Positions 12,248-25,900 of a stretch of DNA of 64,000 nt are shown here, piece by piece (position 1 is the first letter of the stretch; every line of letters starts with the position of its first letter). Source of the stretch: Rhopalosiphum padi. Taxonomy: Eukaryota; Arthropoda; Insecta; Hemiptera; Aphididae. The stretch is taken from contig NC_083598.1 in assembly GCF_020882245.1 (NCBI RefSeq), positions 26,077,858 through 26,141,857 on the forward strand, in the 5' to 3' direction. The position numbers and the translations under genes are program-made. The notes below the pieces were generated by a model. The model worked only from the letters and a program-made list of their open reading frames with translations, did no database searches and was not told the origin of the DNA.

Positions 12248-12830
12248 TAATGATATAGCGACCATGATTCAATATAAACTATAAACTGTTTTTTTTTTTT
12301 TTTATCCAAAACCAATAAATCCACACTTCGTCATCATTACCTGCACAAAATTTGTGTAGCACACCCTCGAACACCCACCATTTCTAGAATTAATCATCTA
12401 CGGCGGACATATTACCCGACACAAAAATTTTTATGCACATATATACTTTGATGATTTATTACTATCGATGACTTTGGTTGGAAACCACATAAAATATAGG
12501 TAGGTACGTACTCGCGCATTTCATTCGGCGGTGCATCGTTATCGTACCTGCACCATAACATCCTCACGATGGCATGTGGTAGTTGTTCGCCAATTGTTGA
12601 GTCAAATAATAGTCAACGCCAATGGAGTTGATTTTTACAAGGGTCGTTTTTATTCAAACGATAAAGCTTTTCTCGCGTCCCTATCGCTTCTGACACGTTC
12701 ATTATATTTTTATTTTTATGCAACTACTGGTTTACATATAATATGTAGTTTAACGGGTAACGTTAATTAGCCGTGAAAAATAACCAGGGAAGTCACTCTT
12801 CTGAATAGTAAGAGTTGAGTTAATCGCGTT
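11990..12830. other. Higher-complexity island (possible regulatory region or non-coding exons)
   Basis: The sequence here is less AT-rich and less repetitive than its flanks, with clusters of CpG (for example 12110-12200 and 12510-12600). On the minus strand two CAG|GT donor-like junctions occur, GTGCAG before GTAATG near 12341 and GTGCAG before GTACGA near 12549. No recognisable protein is encoded; the open frame at 12531-12770 lacks family features. Confidence 0.3.
12221..12244. repeat. (AT)n microsatellite
   Basis: An uninterrupted alternating A/T run of about 12 units. Confidence 0.9.
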
Positions 12831-13791
12831 ATTCAGTAGATCATTTTAAATGATGTGTTAAATGATAAATCATTGAATACGATAAAAAAACATTTTGAGC
12901 TGAGCTATATTTTAATGATATTATATAATATATCTATATCACTATAAGGTATATGTATATTGTATTAGCAATATAGAAGGTTCAACAAATTTACTAAGCT
13001 AAATTAAAAAAACAAATTCAAATCATTATACGTTTGAATATCAAATGTTGTCAATATTATTACTCATAAATCGATGTATGCAGTCTTATCTCTTATAGTC
13101 TTTTTTTTTTTTTAATTTATAGTAAAAAAAAAAATATATATATATGAAGAATATTGTAATACATTTTCAAGTGTTATATTTTTAAATTAAATTAATTAAA
13201 CACATAATTTGAATAAAAACAAATAATACTACTAACTTTAAAATTAGAATAAATTTTGCACCTATATTGCATAATACAAGTATATCGTATCTTAGATTTT
13301 TAAAACTTATGAACCTTTTTGTATTATATTTTTTACAAGTTGTTTTACTTAAAAACAAAGGTAAATATAAAAAAATATATTAAAATAAAATTTGTAAATT
13401 TGTATAAATAGCACAAAAAGAGGAAACAAAATTTTTTCATGTCTTGAAAATAAAAATTTACCTAAAAAAGCCGTAACTACGGTTATACGTTTTTGAATTA
13501 CCTACAATAAAACAAAAACAAAATATTGGGTTCGTTAAATAATGGTTATATTATACGTAAAATTTTCAATTTCCCTTTGTTTTGAAAAATACTAGCCACT
13601 AGGTTGTAATTTTTAAATTTACCACCTCTCAAAGTATTAACTAGTTACAGGAGCTGTACTAGCAATCAATAACAAAGTTTTAGGTTAAAGAATTTCCCAA
13701 GACTGCTCCAAAAAAAAATAATGACAATAAAAAAATATATATACTTCATTATTAAACAAAAATATAATCGATATAATATTATTATTAAATA
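12831..13791. other. AT-rich non-coding DNA
   Basis: No ORF or structured element is recognisable. It contains poly-T and poly-A runs and a short TA run around 13100-13145. Confidence 0.6.
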
Positions 13792-13985
13792 CCAGGTGTT
13801 CAATAAGTTTGAAAAATGTTAGTTACAGTATGCGTATTTTAATATCTGCATGGAGCAATAACAAATAATATTGATGTACATTTATAATTTAAAATATTTA
13901 ATAACCTCATAAATTATATTATACTATTATCATTTATCAGTCCCAATTAGTTAGATGACAGTTTCCAAACTTACTGAACACCTTG
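13792..13985. mobile_element. Short MITE with TA target-site duplication
   Basis: This 194-bp element has inverted ends: CCAGGTGTTCAATAAGTTTG at the left and the reverse complement of CAAGGTGTTCAGTAAGTTTG at the right. TA flanks both sides (13790-13791 and 13986-13987), as expected for Tc1/mariner-superfamily insertions. There is no coding capacity. A decayed internal copy is at 5178-5270. Confidence 0.8.
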
Positions 13986-14016
13986 TATATATTGTATAGT
14001 ATATTAATCTCTTCAC

Positions 14017-14030
14017 TTAGAATCTGAAAA
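14017..14030. repeat. Short word shared with 33879-33892
   Basis: The 14-mer TTAGAATCTGAAAA after a pyrimidine-rich CTCTTCAC stretch also occurs near 33.88 kb in a similar context. It may be the edge of a dispersed repeat. Confidence 0.3.
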
Positions 14031-14109
14031 CCGTTCAATGTTCAAATTTCAGTACCTACATATGTTGCAAAAACAAAAAGACAATGAAATATATTGATGA
14101 CTTCGACAG

Positions 14110-14195
14110 TTTTTTTTTTATACTGAATTCATATTTGGGTTCATATTATATTTTTTATAATATGTTACAAAATTCAAGAATTCAGTAAAAAAAAA
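14110..14195. repeat. Inverted repeat / hairpin, 86 bp
   Basis: A T-run followed by ACTGAATTC on the left pairs with GAATTCAGT followed by an A-run on the right (14178-14195). The left arm has a 2-base TA insertion. The loop is AT-rich. It may be a tiny MITE or a chance AT-rich hairpin. Confidence 0.5.
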
Positions 14196-15039
14196 TAAAA
14201 TAATATTAGGTTCACGGATAGTGGATAACAATATATAGTTTATTTTACGTTTCACACATAAAGTTATCATGACAAAAATAACATAAATAATCTCAAAACT
14301 TTTTTGTTTTGTTTATCAACAGAATTCCATTTAAATATTAAACGTGTCACGTTTATATTTTATTAAAATATCGAGACAATTTTATAATACTAAGAGCAAT
14401 AATAATATATACTCAAATGGTTTTGAGGCACCGAATATTTATAAGATATTTTTGTATATTATATCATATGACTATAATCGATAAGAATAAAAATTAAATA
14501 TTAATAAATATTATTTTATATCTGTATATAACTTTAAGCCTCGTACATTTTATATTTTTGTTATTATATATTATAGTCGTCACTACTATTTGTGAATTAT
14601 TTATTTCGTTTTATTTCGTTCATTGATAAACTAACCTTAGCCAAAGCTTAAGTTGAAGATTTTCGAGATCTGATTTTCTAAGGATTAGTTAAACATAATA
14701 TTAACATCGTTTTACTTCAAGACCAGGTACGTAAAAAACTGTTTATATTGTATATTATTACGGAGGCCATCAAATTATATGATACGAGCAGAATATGGCT
14801 CTCATATAAGTTGTAAATGCTCCACAAAAGAAGATGAATAATTTTAAAACATGAATAATATCTCAAACTCTTTCGTACGTGACGCATGTACATCATAATG
14901 GGCGAACACACATTTTATAACACAATTATATAGGATTGATAGAATTGCTATTGGAATTCATAGTAAACGTATTTATAATTTTAAACCCTAAAGATATTCT
15001 TCTGTTATCAAAAGTTTGACAAAATAGTCTTGAGACCCT
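14196..15039. other. AT-rich non-coding DNA
   Basis: No recognisable gene. The minus-strand open frame at 14717-14911 has no family features and sits in AT-rich sequence. Confidence 0.6.
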
Positions 15040-15600
15040 AGCTATTACTGAGAGTCAGTTTGCTAACTCGGTACGGCGGCCTCGAACTGTAGGTCATATG
15101 AGCGGAACCCATTTTTTGATTTTAGGCTCGGTGACACTGTTATCCGTGCAGAGTGACAGGTGTACGTGCGAAAAGATTATCTTGAAAAAACGTTGGTGAC
15201 TAAACCGGAACCGGACAATTTACTTCAAACGAGGCTGTTCTCAAAAATAAAATGATCCATAATCAACGATTTTATCCACGCTATCTTGAGTAAAAAGAAA
15301 AAGAAAAGAGAAAAGAACAAACTGCTCAAGAATATAAACCTAGTTAAGTTAAAATTTAGTGTACTGAAATCAAAAGTTAAATGGTTAGAGCCGTTAGAGG
15401 CCCTCGCCTTTTTGTTTGTAAATATATTTTATTTTAACGTGTAAATGTTGTACAGTTACGTTATCTAATAATTATGTTCCTTACACGATGGCACCTAGGG
15501 GTGAAATTATTGTAAGATCAGTACCACCTTGGGTGTTATACAATGTAGAAAAAAAGATTCCCACTGCAGGAAGTTGAAGAAAAGGAAAATTGATTCAAAA
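15040..15600. other. Higher-complexity island, function unknown
   Basis: Non-repetitive sequence of moderate GC content, notably at 15065-15240. A short ORF at 15488-15577 begins M-A-P-R-G-E-I-I-V but is only 29 codons and is not recognised. It could be a conserved non-coding element or an old repeat. Confidence 0.25.
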
Positions 15601-16269
15601 CATATATTTTTTTTAATGTGATATTATTATTGGATTATTTAATCACTTATTCTAATGATATAATCATATGTTTAATTTTCATAAAAAGTATTTTTGTATC
15701 ATAAACTAACTTAATAAATATGTATTATGAAATAAAATAGTTTCTTCGATAAAATATATCAATTCAAAATATAGCTCTTTCTTGTCGGGCAAAAATTTAA
15801 AATCAGTGTTGAAAATTGGAACTAATAACATAAAGTGATACAGGTTTAAACTTTGTTAAATATAAGTAAATGGTTTATACATTTAGAGAAGTCAAAAAAA
15901 ATAATTTTACTATAGTATTTTGAGTACACTTAAAATGCTAAACTTTACTATTTTAAATTTACCATGAAAAATAAATTGTATTTCTATACAATTTAAAATA
16001 ACATCTTCTAATATATTATGTTTAGCCTTTAAACATTTTTAATTTTTTATGAATTTCCAATGCACAATTTTTGAAAATTCTATTTAGTATGTTTATCAAT
16101 TAAACCAACAAAATTATATCAGTTACAGATACTTAAATATAATATTATTGCAGAAATCGGGATAAGCATTGCGTATATTATAATTAATATACGACTATTA
16201 AATAATTTAATGTTGGGACTGTACGCATGGCTCTGATATTGACTTTAGTTAAAATAAAATATTACGGAG
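15601..16269. other. AT-rich non-coding DNA
   Basis: Nothing recognisable on either strand. Confidence 0.6.
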
Positions 16270-16730
16270 ATATTGTTTTTGAAAATGTGTGAAATTCGGC
16301 AAACTTAAGTCGGGGCGAACTACATTCAAATAATAAGTTAGGTAAGATAATGGAAAATTGTTATCCATTTATTTCTTGTAATGTCTGATGGAAAGGAGGT
16401 TAAGCGTTACAAAAATAAATCATAAGATAAAAAGATAGGGCTGGAGAAAGAGTGACGAATGAAGTAGAGAAACGAAAAGTTTCCGGTAAGAATAAAGGAA
16501 TTCCGTCGCATCATACGCTTCACTTTTCAACGCTGCCGGCGCTTCAGAACGAAATGACTAATATCATTTGGCAAATATAAACCGAAAACATTTAACCCGC
16601 CGAATGCTGGCGGCTGTACGGTAGAAAAGTCATTATCCACCCCTTTAGTTTTTATGTTGGTAACAACTCCGACCACGAGCCGCATAAGTAAAAACGTACG
16701 TATTTACTTCTACCTATTTTATAGATCGGA
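16270..16730. other. Higher-complexity island with GC-rich hairpin
   Basis: Moderate GC content with a purine-rich block (about 16390-16500), a donor-like CCGGTAAGA on the plus strand near 16484 and a small stem CCGCC / GGCGG around 16599-16615. No conserved protein is visible. It may be a regulatory element or non-coding exon. Confidence 0.25.
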
Positions 16731-19700
16731 TTCACAAAATTGTACTCAAAAATTATTTTAAATATGAGTTTCGCAAACAAATTGTTTTTAATAGTTAAAA
16801 TTTAAATACGTAAGTACATTAATGTATATTAAACTCGTGTTATAAACTTATTATTGTTGACAATATATTTACTTTAATAAGTTCTGGAATATAATGCCAA
16901 CATAGAAAAAGAAAAGAAATTTTTTCTTTATCATCATAAATGGTTATTTATTCAAGTAAAAAAATAATAATGTGAGTATGATTAAACACTTAGTATTTTT
17001 TTTTATTAAAACACGCTTTTATCTTATTCAATTAGTATTAAAAAAAAAAAATTACAAGTTTTTAATTTCTCAAACTGTTCAAGTATAAGTTATTAATGAT
17101 AAAAATTTTAACTTTAATATTATAATATTTATAATAAAACCATATTTATTAATTATTTACCATTTCTTAAAATACATTTTAACGTTAAAAAAATTTTGTT
17201 TTTGATGTTATTGTATTTTTATTCATAACAATTTCTCCACTAATATAGATACAAGCATTGTTAGAACTATAAGGAGTCAGCTGACGACAATATTGAACGG
17301 AAATGTTTATCTAATTAATTATGAAGATGAATGGCCATTCCGAAGATATCAGTATAGTATACCTATTATAGATAAAATGATAAGAAATAACAATTATTAT
17401 TATTCATTATTATGAATAAATTAAATTAAAATCTTAACTATAGAAAATCATTTTGAGAAGATAAAAGCCGTTTATGTTTGAGGAATAAAATATTTAGATT
17501 GAAATATTGCCTGAGTGACGCTCAATAAAAGTATACTTTACGGGCATAAAAAAAAAAAAACGATCAACCTTTAAACGTTTTTTACCATTTCTGAAAAAAA
17601 GATAAAAACATCTATATAGGTTTTAGTTCTTTGTAAACACTTAATGGAGTAAACCAATATTCGCTCATACCGATGTTCTTATTATATTCCAAAAACCAAG
17701 AGGTAACTAAGTAAGTTGTATTTATTCCCTATTTCTTCTTTTTTGTAATGTTTATTCATTTTATACATCTTATACATTTTTTCACACTTCATTGTAATAT
17801 TATTTTTTAATTTTATTTTGACCAAGTAATAATGAAATATTTAGAAATTAGAAAGTTAATGGGTAGGTATTTATAATAACTAAATTCATAAAATGTATTG
17901 TTACCACAAAATAAATTAAATAAAGTTTATACAATACCTATTGAAAAATATATATTTTATACGATAGCAATTTTATTTTTAGAACTGTTATTATATTAAA
18001 ATAATTTAATCCCAGTATATAAATATGCACTAAATTCCAAAAGAACATTAATTATTAAATTGTTTTTGAAAGAGTATTCTCGAATACTAAAAATTAGTGT
18101 TTAAAATTTGATTGTTAAGTGATTTATTTATTATTTTAAATATTTATACTTTTCCTTACATTTAACTCAATAAAAAAACATATAAATCACACAAATCATA
18201 TTTAATATACTTAGATAAGCGCCAATTAAAACGGTTACAAAGTGGAGTAAAGGTAGTTTTAATCAGTTATGAATAAGATATTAATTAAATAAAAAATAAG
18301 GACAATAACTATTTCAATTAAAGTTTGTATACGTTTTTGCATGCATTTGATTGCCTATATTTTTTTCCCGAGATTATTTTTATTTCGCTCATATCTATAT
18401 TATATTCAACAGTCTTATTCATAATATAATTTGATGAAAATTCTTAAATTAAAATCAATTGATTAAATAGTATTATGTCAGTATCAATGTGTTCAGTAGA
18501 CGTATATACTATATTATAATTGTATTATAAGTTCGATTGCTATTATATAATCCGAGTTATATAATATAGTATAATTTTTATATTATTAATAAAAATTAAT
18601 TTAATAATTTAAAAAGTTCGATGTAATTGATGTATTGAAACATGTTCCATTTAGTTAAATTAAATGAATAAATATTCGTAGGTATAGATACTTAATTCTA
18701 AAATTTTAAATCATAATTTCATCATAAAAAATAAAAATGACCAATAATAATATTTACAAATACATTTGGCAACTACACATTTTCGGAATATAAGTCATAC
18801 TTCGTTATACAATCCATCTCGAGTTCGATAACTAATAGGGAATTCCCCATAAATACCTATCAGTAACGTTGCCGCGTTGGATGTATAGACTAATAGATAA
18901 TTTAGTTTCTAGTTCTATATCCACCGCATGAGACTAATTATATTTCATGTATAAATTGTACAATGTAACTCAATAGCCACGCGTTTGATTTCGCATGCTG
19001 TCCTTACCCCTCACCATTCTAATAAAACGATAGAAGATGATGTTTTGAGGGTAAATAATTGAACGAAGTGTATCTACTACAATCGGTTCCTGAACTTAAT
19101 TGTTGACAACAAACTATGTGTGAAACTACAAACACTTAAGCGTGAGATGAAACACGGCAGATATAATTGGTTTGTAGGATAAAATGAGTAAAAGATAATA
19201 TTCGGAACAAGCGTTGAAATAAAACGTTATAGTTTCCGTGTATTGCTGAAAATTGTATTAGGCGTAAAACTTTTATATATATAATATAGACTTAGTTCGT
19301 GAGTAATTAAATTTACGATTCTTATATTATTATCGATGATTTAATAATATCATTTAAAAGAACCAATTTTCTTGGATTAGTTATGGATAAATATTTTGAA
19401 TTTTATGGTTATGACTTTTGGAGATGATTGTGTATATAAAATAAGTAACAAACGATTTATATAATTTAACTTGTACGGATAAAATACATTTCTTTTATAC
19501 TATATTTGAATAGCCTAAAATGTAAATAACCTGGTGAATTAAATTAAAGATAAATTATTATTTAAATAATTGAAAAATAATTCAATACAATATTTAATTT
19601 TGTAATACTTATTTTATTAATATAATGTTATAACAGGAATAATAATTGTATATTTAAATTTATTATAACATTTTTTTTTTTAATCCAAACATTTCTATAA

Positions 19701-22599
19701 ATGGCATAAATATAACTAGATAAAATGTATGAGTATACCTACCAAGTTATAAATTAACATAATATTCTAATATATGTACTTGGATTATATTCAACATAAC
19801 ATTCTGCACTGATACTAAACTAGTATTACATACATAGTACATACATAGTACATACATAGATTACATTACTTATATTATTGTCCAACTTTCAAAAACATTT
19901 TAAACATTTAAAATTATTCACAGTATTTTTTTTTCTTTAACGGGGAATTCACTTTGCTGTATTTCAAGTGCATCCAAAAAAATTGAGTAAATAAACTTCA
20001 CTTGATGGGGATGTATACGATTTCAATTCAATGATAAATTATTATTGAATGCGAAAACAATTCTAAGAATTTACTGTATCTCAGTCTCTATTTCCGAGAG
20101 TATCTTATAATATATTTATATTACTTTTATAGTAAGACAGTAAAGTTAAGCTAATTTTTCGCAAACACATCGCATACATACTATTTTTTTTAAATGAAAG
20201 TATATATTATATCATGTATTATTAATGTGATAAATGTATGTGTTCTTTTATTTCATACAGTAAAACAGTGTAAATAAGTCCATGATATAAATGGCTTAAA
20301 ATTAGGTTAAATATTTTAAAATGTAATTGTTAATAGAAGACAATAATAAATGTGAAGTTTAACAGAAAGTCTCAAGTGTTTATGGGCTACTATACATTTT
20401 TTTCGAATTAAAGTCTTTAAACTGTTGAAGTAAAAATCAATGAAAAATCAAATAATTTCACATAATATGTATTTTTAATTTTTGATATATTATTAAAAGT
20501 ATACATGATGAGGAATCGTATTATTATTATCTTTTATTATCAAACTTTTTGAATAATAAATTGTACTATCGACATAAATTAAAAGAACAAAATAACCGAG
20601 AGATTTAAAATGTCTATAAATTAAATTAAATTTATCAAGATAACAAAAAATGTTGAAGGAGAAATCATAATTTCACATTTAAGGACCAACATTTAGTCAA
20701 AATTCAAACACTTTCAACTAAAATATTTTAATAATGATATTTTTATAATTAAAATCAATAAATTGAAAAACAAATTGTTTTACAACTAGAGTGTATTGTG
20801 AAACAACTACGAAAAAAGGTCGAGGTTACACAAATTGTACTTAACTATATTTTACTATAATTTGTGAATCTCTACAGAGAGTGCTGTCGAAATGTCTGGC
20901 TACAATGCCAAACTATCAATTGTATTTTAGGAAGAACGCCAATTCTTTGTGACAGCTTTTAATGCTAATGTGATCAAATGACGTGAATAAAGTTATATCA
21001 CTAAACCTTATAGTTGTATTGCAGTCTGTATAGGTACGTAAAAAGTGTAAAATCTTTAAATTATTTTATTTTCTATTTAAATTTAATGCTTTTGAATTCA
21101 GGAAATTGATGAATCACATATTGTATTGTTATTCGTGACGTTTATTAAACTTTTAATATGCAAAACACTAAATCCTCGTTTCTTCATTATTATAACGGTT
21201 GGTGGTTTCGAACTTTGGGATTTAATCAACCAATAGATAGCATACTACCCGGGCTTTCAAACATAAAGCAAAAAAATAAAAAAGATAAGACAACGCACAA
21301 AGCCATTAAATTCAATTTTTTTTATAAACCATACAGTTATGTTCTTAAATAATGTTTTGTTTTGAATTGAATTCCGATGAAATGGCGATAAAAGTAGACA
21401 TAAATCCATATATATATAAATTCATTCATTACGTATTGTTCTATAGTTTTAGCAAAAATTAAAAAGAAAATAATTCAATATGTATATCTTCTATACAACT
21501 GATATAAATAATATTCCAAGGAAAAATACTTTTTTTAAAACGCTGTTTTATTTATTGTTAATAATATTTTGCATTAACGTTATTATATTCACCGAAAATA
21601 TTACATGAAAAGTAGTATTTTGTAATTCATATTTTCGAAGTATTTATTATTTAAAATCATAGATTTTAACGTATAACCGTGATTACTCTTATTATACTAA
21701 TAGCTTTTTAACACATCGATTTGTCAGTTTGACGTCCAGTCAGTACATGTGTCAATAATATTCTAACTTAATATATTTCAGAGATGTAGATAATAATAAT
21801 TTTGTAAAACTTGAAATAAATGTTTTTTTCTCCTTATTATTATTATTATATAGTTGTTTCGATCGATTGCAGTCGATTCCAACGGGTTCCGTATAAAAAC
21901 ATGAACTACCATATTGGTATTAAAGGAGCGTAGCACATTTTGCATGACCTACTTAGACAATTTATTATATCGTTTTTTTCTCTAATGTTCATTTTATTTT
22001 TATTTCAATTGTTTACGTTATCACGTTACGGTTAGGTCTGAGTGAAGAAAATCGTTTCTGGTAGACTCCGAGCAATCCAATAGTGAATTAGTGACGACAG
22101 CTTTTGTTGACAATACAAACCTATAAAACGCTCTAATAACATGTATCAGTTCAGACGTTAGAGTGGTATTAAGATATCTTAAAAATAGGTTCACTTTACG
22201 ACGTGTATTTTAAAAATACTATTTTTACGTATTTTTGTTTTCGTTGTTTGTTGGTCTTTAGTCAACTCTCTGAACAATGTATTAAATGTTCGTTGTTTTG
22301 ACAAAATGAAATTAATGTTATCTCAAAACGATACGAAAATAGACTAAGTAAATAATTGTCAGAAAATGTCAGAAGATAGTGAAAATTGATAATAAACACA
22401 ACGACATAGATTGATAAGTATATAGTTTAGAACACGTAATAAATGTTCATGGTTTAGGATGAAATTGTAAATTGTAAATTGAAATAAAAATAGTTAAATA
22501 ACAAAAAAAAAAAATAGTGTTAAAAGCTCAATTTCAAAAAAATGTTTTTATGTTTACAATATTGTTTTCATCACTTGTTTAATCTACCATCTTTTCGGT
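16731..22599. other. AT-rich non-coding DNA
   Basis: No conserved ORF or RNA gene is recognised. Somewhat more complex patches lie near 18790-19060 and 21840-22200 without identifiable content. The open frame at 21158-21352 is low complexity and looks like chance. Confidence 0.55.
19828..19860. repeat. 11-bp tandem repeat, three units
   Basis: ACATACATAGT is repeated three times; the third unit ends in A instead of T. Confidence 0.9.
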
Positions 22600-22960
22600 T
22601 TGTTGTTGTGTAATCACTGATTACCAATCAGTTCTTGTCAAGTGGCACCAGGGACCGAATGTCAAATGAAACAATGTGTTTCTTATTAAGACCTTTTACC
22701 AATCTAACGAAAGTAGTGCGGAGACTGTGCGATGACTTCTTATCTCACTCGGACGGGACGCTGCTATATGTGTCATTGATTCGTTGGCTAATAAAAAAAT
22801 CGAAAAACTGGTTCAACTGTTGATTTTAAAATCCCCGGTTAGGTTAAGGCGTCTTTGTGAACTCGCTAGAGAGAACTGAGAGGTATTTATTGTAGATTTT
22901 TTTGGCCACCTTTCGACCTGTCAATAGACAATAAGCTAGGGGAGAACAATCGAATTATAT
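22600..22960. other. Higher-complexity island, function unknown
   Basis: This stretch has balanced composition compared with its flanks and contains a plus-strand open frame to 22823 with no family features. A donor-like GAGAGGTATTT follows near 22880. It could be a non-coding exon or conserved element; I cannot assign a protein. Confidence 0.25.
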
Positions 22961-25900
22961 TATTTTTATAAGTAAACTGAATATTATCCCGAAACTGTAC
23001 ATATCATTTTTTTGTATTTGTTTGAAAAATAAAGTGTTTTTCTAGCTAATTTGAAAAAAGTGTTCTGTTTGGGACACTCCATGTCTATAAATATATAACT
23101 GCATTTCTCTTTATAAATTATAAAGGGAATTTGAGTTATTAAATGCCTACTTAAGATTCATGTTGCATAGTTACATTAAAAAAACCACTGAACTAAATGT
23201 ATTTAAATGCCAATGTTGAGAAAAAGGCATACATTATAGCATGGGCCAACAATTTATATGTTAAAGAATCGGATTCCATAAAATCATAAAATCTTATATC
23301 AAATAGTATTCCGGAAGTCTCACCATGTTTTTCTTAGAAATAGCTTTTAACATACATATGTTTTGTGGCTGAGTACAATTTTTTTTCGACTCATTTCACG
23401 TTACAGTAACTAGGTTGTCCCTAACAACGGATGCATAATATAATTAGGTTACCATAGCAACAGCGTTGATACATTTTTTTTAATCATTTGATTCAATTTT
23501 ATTTATATCAATTTTGTTCGTGATATAGAACTTTATAAATACAATTGTTTGAATATTGAATCATGACTTCGAATTTTAAATAATGAACGTAAAATCTTGA
23601 ATATTATTTTCTACAAGAACTCGCAAAAATATATACATAATATTATATATTATTATTATTTATAATTCGTTGCTTTTTCGTGTGCAACGAAGAAAATATT
23701 AAGTTATACACATTGTTTTCGTCGTTTTTGTTTAAATTTAAGAACTCTTCAGAATAATAAAGTTCATAATTGTACACAGTATGTTGCTAATATAAATGTA
23801 AATTAATAGTTTAACTTTTTAAGTATTTTGTATGATATTATCACTTGAAATAACAATATGATACTATTAGAAGTAATTGTTATAATGCACCTACTAAAAA
23901 GTGAAAGTTATTAGGTTAGACAATTTCCTTAAACAAAAACAAAAACAAATCATGTTTTGAATTTTTCTTTCGTAATATTATTTAATACTATAAATGATAA
24001 TTTTGTTAAACATTTGATTGGAATCATTGTATTTAATCGCGGCCATGGAAATAATGTCATAAATATTTTTTTTTTGTGCATAAAGAATTTAAGTTTGATA
24101 AATAATTATTTTTATGCATTATATTCTGAATAAGGTTATATAGAATCTTAAAAGTTAAAATTATGGAAATATATTCTATAACTTATAAGACAATTACTGA
24201 TATATATATATATTTATATAACAGATTCAGTCTGCTATGTAATAAATATTATTGTAAAATTATAAGTTTTAGGCAAATCGTTTACCATATATTATTCGCA
24301 TATTATAATAATATTATGAAGTCAATACATTTTCGTTAGCGAAAGAATTATTCAAAACAATGTTCAATTGTTCAAATATATATATATTTATTTAATATTT
24401 ATAACATAACGTTTTATATTTAACGATGAAAACAGAAGTTTAATATCACATTTTTACAATATAATTAACAGCATGATTTCATCATTAAATTCAAGACAAT
24501 ATAACACAAAACTTCAACGAAGAAAAATGAAAACTATTATATTAAAAGAATTGTTTACATTAAATAGAATGATTGTAATACGTCATATTTTCTATATTAT
24601 TCTATAATTATTTGAGTTATGCATACAATTAAAAAAAAAAACTTTTTAAAATTTAGCAATATCATGACATTGTTATATAATATTTTTATACTTATAAAAC
24701 TAGTCAACGTTAAATGATTTAAATAATTTTTACTATAGAAATGATGAATAACAATTCAGATTTTTAAAAAGGTAATAGACCTTTGATAACACGTGTAAAG
24801 TGTGATTACTTTAACGTAAGATAGAATGTTTTTAAAAAGTTGTAAAAAACATAATTTTTGAGCAGTTATAAATATTTATGTTATTATTTTTAGTGTTATT
24901 AATTTTCAAGTTATTTTACTCTAACAAAATGTATTTTTAGTTTCGTATTTCAGAATATTTTCGAAGTATTTTTATGTACAAATATCGGTTTTCTAACAAG
25001 GTATAAGTTATAAGTGTTAAAAGTTTATATGAATAGAGTACACAGTGGTACAATTTATTTAAGTCAACCATGCTCATCTAAACTTTAAATAATATAGGTA
25101 AAACTAATTAATTAATACTTTCAAATTCGACTTATATACATTGAAAAATATGATTAAATAGTTTCATTAATATATACAAGTATTTACATGAATAATATGA
25201 GGGGGAGGCCATCTTTTGATGGAACTCAACCAAAAAATGTTATTAAATTATTAATTTCTGAAAATGAAATAAAAAATGTATTTTGTAATTTGAAAAAATA
25301 CTTATATTATAGTTCAAGTACAATTTTAAAAATGTTTAAAAAAATAATTTTAAGTGTATATTATAAAAAAATAAAAGCAAAAACTTTATTTAAATATGGT
25401 TTTCATATTTACTCATTCATAGCATACATCTCAAAAATGTAATTTGAAATTGTCTCTTCTTTAAAATATAAAAAAAAATGTATGCTATTATTCGAAAAAT
25501 TAAAAAAATATTTAGAATATATTTCATTGTAAATTATATAATGTATTGTAATGTAGACATTAGAACTAAGATGAAAAATATATGCGATTTTAATAAATAT
25601 TTATTTCAATAAAATTATATTTTTTGAAAATCTCTACCATATAACTATCACCAAATAAACTTAAAAAACTTTACATCATACACATTTTCAAATGTACAAG
25701 TAGGAATGAATAGAGTTGTCTCTAAATTCTTACTGAATTTTATTTATAATCAATCTTCAAGTTTTGATCCATACAAAAGTTTTATTTTATTTTAAATTAC
25801 ACTAATTTATGAAATAATATTTCAATTTTCAACATTATTAGGTATATGTATTTTTAATTGTATTAAAAGATGTTATGTTATTATATACTAATTGTTAAAA

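Noticed and set aside
25188..25442. 84-codon frame
   Set aside because: Lys/Ile/Tyr-rich composition expected by chance in AT-rich DNA; no recognisable domain.
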